NCBI RefSeq assembly: GCF_900107415.1 | Contig: NZ_FNPX01000001.1 | Coordinates: forward strand, 310,001-374,000 | DNA: 64,000 bases | Direction: 5' to 3' | From: Jannaschia faecimaris | GTDB taxonomy: Bacteria; Pseudomonadota; Alphaproteobacteria; Rhodobacterales; Rhodobacteraceae | Shown: in pieces, positions 62,921-64,000 of the stretch | Position numbering within the stretch: the first letter of the stretch is position 1 | Layout: each line of letters starts with the position of its first letter | Notes under the pieces: generated by a model | What the model was told of the DNA's origin: nothing | Seen by the model: the letters and a program-made list of their open reading frames with translations, nothing else | Database searches by the model: none | Made by a program: the position numbers and the translations under genes

Positions 62921-64000
62921 TTAGGCTGCGTAGATCTTGCAGAGAGTCGATTTCGTCTCCTGCATCTGCGTGACCGAGTCGTATCCGTAGGTTTGGGCCG
63001 TGTTGGTGGACTCACCAAGCACGATCGGGTCGGCACCTTCCGGGTAATTCTCCCGCAGGTCGCGCCCCTCGAAGATGCCGCCGAAGTGGAAGGGCATGAA
63101 GGCAACGCCTTCACCCACCCGCGGGGTCACCATCGCCTTGACCAGAACCTTGCCGCCTTCCGGGCCTTCGACCCAGACGTCGCCGCCCTCGCGCACGCCC
63201 AGGTTGTTGGCGTCACGCGGGTTGATCTCGACGAACATCTCTTGCTGGAGTTCGGCAAGCCACGGGTTGGACCGCGTCTCGTCTCCGCCACCCTCGTATT
63301 CGACCAGGCGGCCGGAGGTGAGGATGATCGGATACTCCTGCGAGAAGTCGTTCTCCTGAATGGAGGCGTAACGGGTCGGAACGCGCCAGAACTTCTTGTC
63401 CTCATAGGTGCCGTATTCGGCCACGAGGTCACGACGCGGCGTGTACAGCGGCTCGCGGTGCAGCGGGACCGGATCGGGGAAGGTCCAGACCACGGCGCGG
63501 GCCTTGGCATTGCCGAAGGGGGCACAGCCGTGGGCGATCGCGACACGCTGGATGCCACCCGACAGGTCGGTCTTCCAGTTCACGCCACCGACCTTTTCCT
63601 TGTAGTCGGAGGGCATTTCGCCCTGCTGCGATGTCTCTCCGACTTCTTCCTCACCGGGGCGGGCGTCGCGGAATCCGCTTACCCATTCGATCATCGCCCG
63701 CTCGTAGGGTGTCAGATCGGCGTCCCAGCCGAGGTCCTGAAGCATCTGCATCGTGAACTCGGGATAGCCGTCCTGGATTTCCGAGCCGACGGAGTAGACG
63801 CCTTCGGCCAGAAGGTTGTCGCCGTCCCGCTCCACGCCGAAACGGGCACGGAAGGTCAGGCCGCCTTCGGCGACCGGCAGCGACATGTCGTACAGGTTCG
63901 CGGTGCCGGGGTGGTTCATCTCGGGGTTGCCCCAGGCCGGCCAGGGCATACCGTAGTAATCCCCATCAGCCGGACCACCGACAGCGCGCAGCGACGTCTT
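62921..64000 (-). CDS. Formate dehydrogenase subunit alpha, molybdopterin type (N-terminus beyond window)
   Basis: The frame is open to the right window edge (reading KTSLRAVGGPADGDYYGMPWPAWGNPEMNHPG from 64000), so about 359 C-terminal residues are visible. They include EYPIILTSGRLVEYEGGGDETRSNPWLAELQQEMFVEINPRDANNLGVREGGDVWVEGPEGGKVLVKA, the C-terminal molybdopterin-dinucleotide-binding domain of formate dehydrogenases, and the CKIYAA end. The catalytic Cys/Sec region lies outside the window. It heads the alpha-beta-gamma-small ORF operon. Confidence 0.9.
   Translation of the reverse strand, partial: KTSLRAVGGPADGDYYGMPWPAWGNPEMNHPGTANLYDMSLPVAEGGLTFRARFGVERDGDNLLAEGVYSVGSEIQDGYPEFTMQMLQDLGWDADLTPYERAMIEWVSGFRDARPGEEEVGETSQQGEMPSDYKEKVGGVNWKTDLSGGIQRVAIAHGCAPFGNAKARAVVWTFPDPVPLHREPLYTPRRDLVAEYGTYEDKKFWRVPTRYASIQENDFSQEYPIILTSGRLVEYEGGGDETRSNPWLAELQQEMFVEINPRDANNLGVREGGDVWVEGPEGGKVLVKAMVTPRVGEGVAFMPFHFGGIFEGRDLRENYPEGADPIVLGESTNTAQTYGYDSVTQMQETKSTLCKIYAA

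Noticed and set aside
1-64000. CRISPR arrays, rRNA operons, prophage or conjugative modules
   Set aside because: No regular spacer-repeat pattern, rRNA sequence, integrase or phage structural genes were seen; the IS481 remnant is the only mobile gene.

Overview
The window is a dense, GC-rich bacterial chromosome segment that fits a marine Rhodobacteraceae (Roseobacter-group) alphaproteobacterium. The evidence is the conserved rho-mnmE-mnmG-rsmG-parA-parB block, the maf-aroE-coaE-dnaQ / secB-fxsA-tim44-mltA-smr block, hrcA/grpE with dnaKJ, ppsR next to idi and a cytochrome c2 gene, a leuD-leuB locus, and a periplasmic-type formate dehydrogenase. This assignment is inference from gene content and remembered synteny; no database was searched.

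Layout. 1-8.1 kb: surface-polysaccharide genes on the minus strand (sulfotransferase cut by the window edge, GT14/DUF5927 transferase, two paralogous GT2-like transferases, galU, cysQ), then a plus-strand ABC-2 export permease and an SH3-domain secreted protein. 8.1-21.4 kb: alkB, dnaK-dnaJ behind a sigma32-like promoter, maeB, mutS, grpE-hrcA, rph-rdgB-hemW. 21.4-35.1 kb: a probable origin-proximal region. The parB-parA-rsmG-mnmG-mnmE-rho-hemJ genes run left and maf-aroE-coaE-dnaQ runs right, away from a 405-bp gap at 28743-29147. Two perfect 16-bp parS sites lie inside rsmG and at the start of mnmG. 35-42.3 kb: an MFS transporter, hslU and hslV split by a class II aldolase gene on the other strand, then idi, ppsR and cytochrome c2. 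Two PpsR-type TGT-N12-ACA motifs, the second perfect and the first one base off, lie 8 bp apart upstream of hslV.

42.3-53.7 kb: thiBPQ behind a TPP riboswitch, aroC, an EamA transporter, an HU gene, an amn-ade purine salvage pair, and a HupE/UreJ-like gene and a DUF4198 gene that diverge from overlapping start codons. 53.7-59.6 kb: leuD, two unrelated genes, leuB, a second EamA transporter, tRNA-Pro(CGG), and a lyxose-isomerase-like cupin. 59.7-64 kb: a dead IS481-type transposase, and a formate dehydrogenase operon (alpha cut by the window edge, beta, gamma, then a 41-codon small ORF).

The most unusual observation is in the transposase pseudogene. It is interrupted by two short palindromic insertions (41 and 37 bp, opposite orientation) that share ends and a hairpin core but have different, still self-complementary, middle stems. 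They look like copies of one small mobile palindromic element. The gene also carries a 13-bp tandem duplication.
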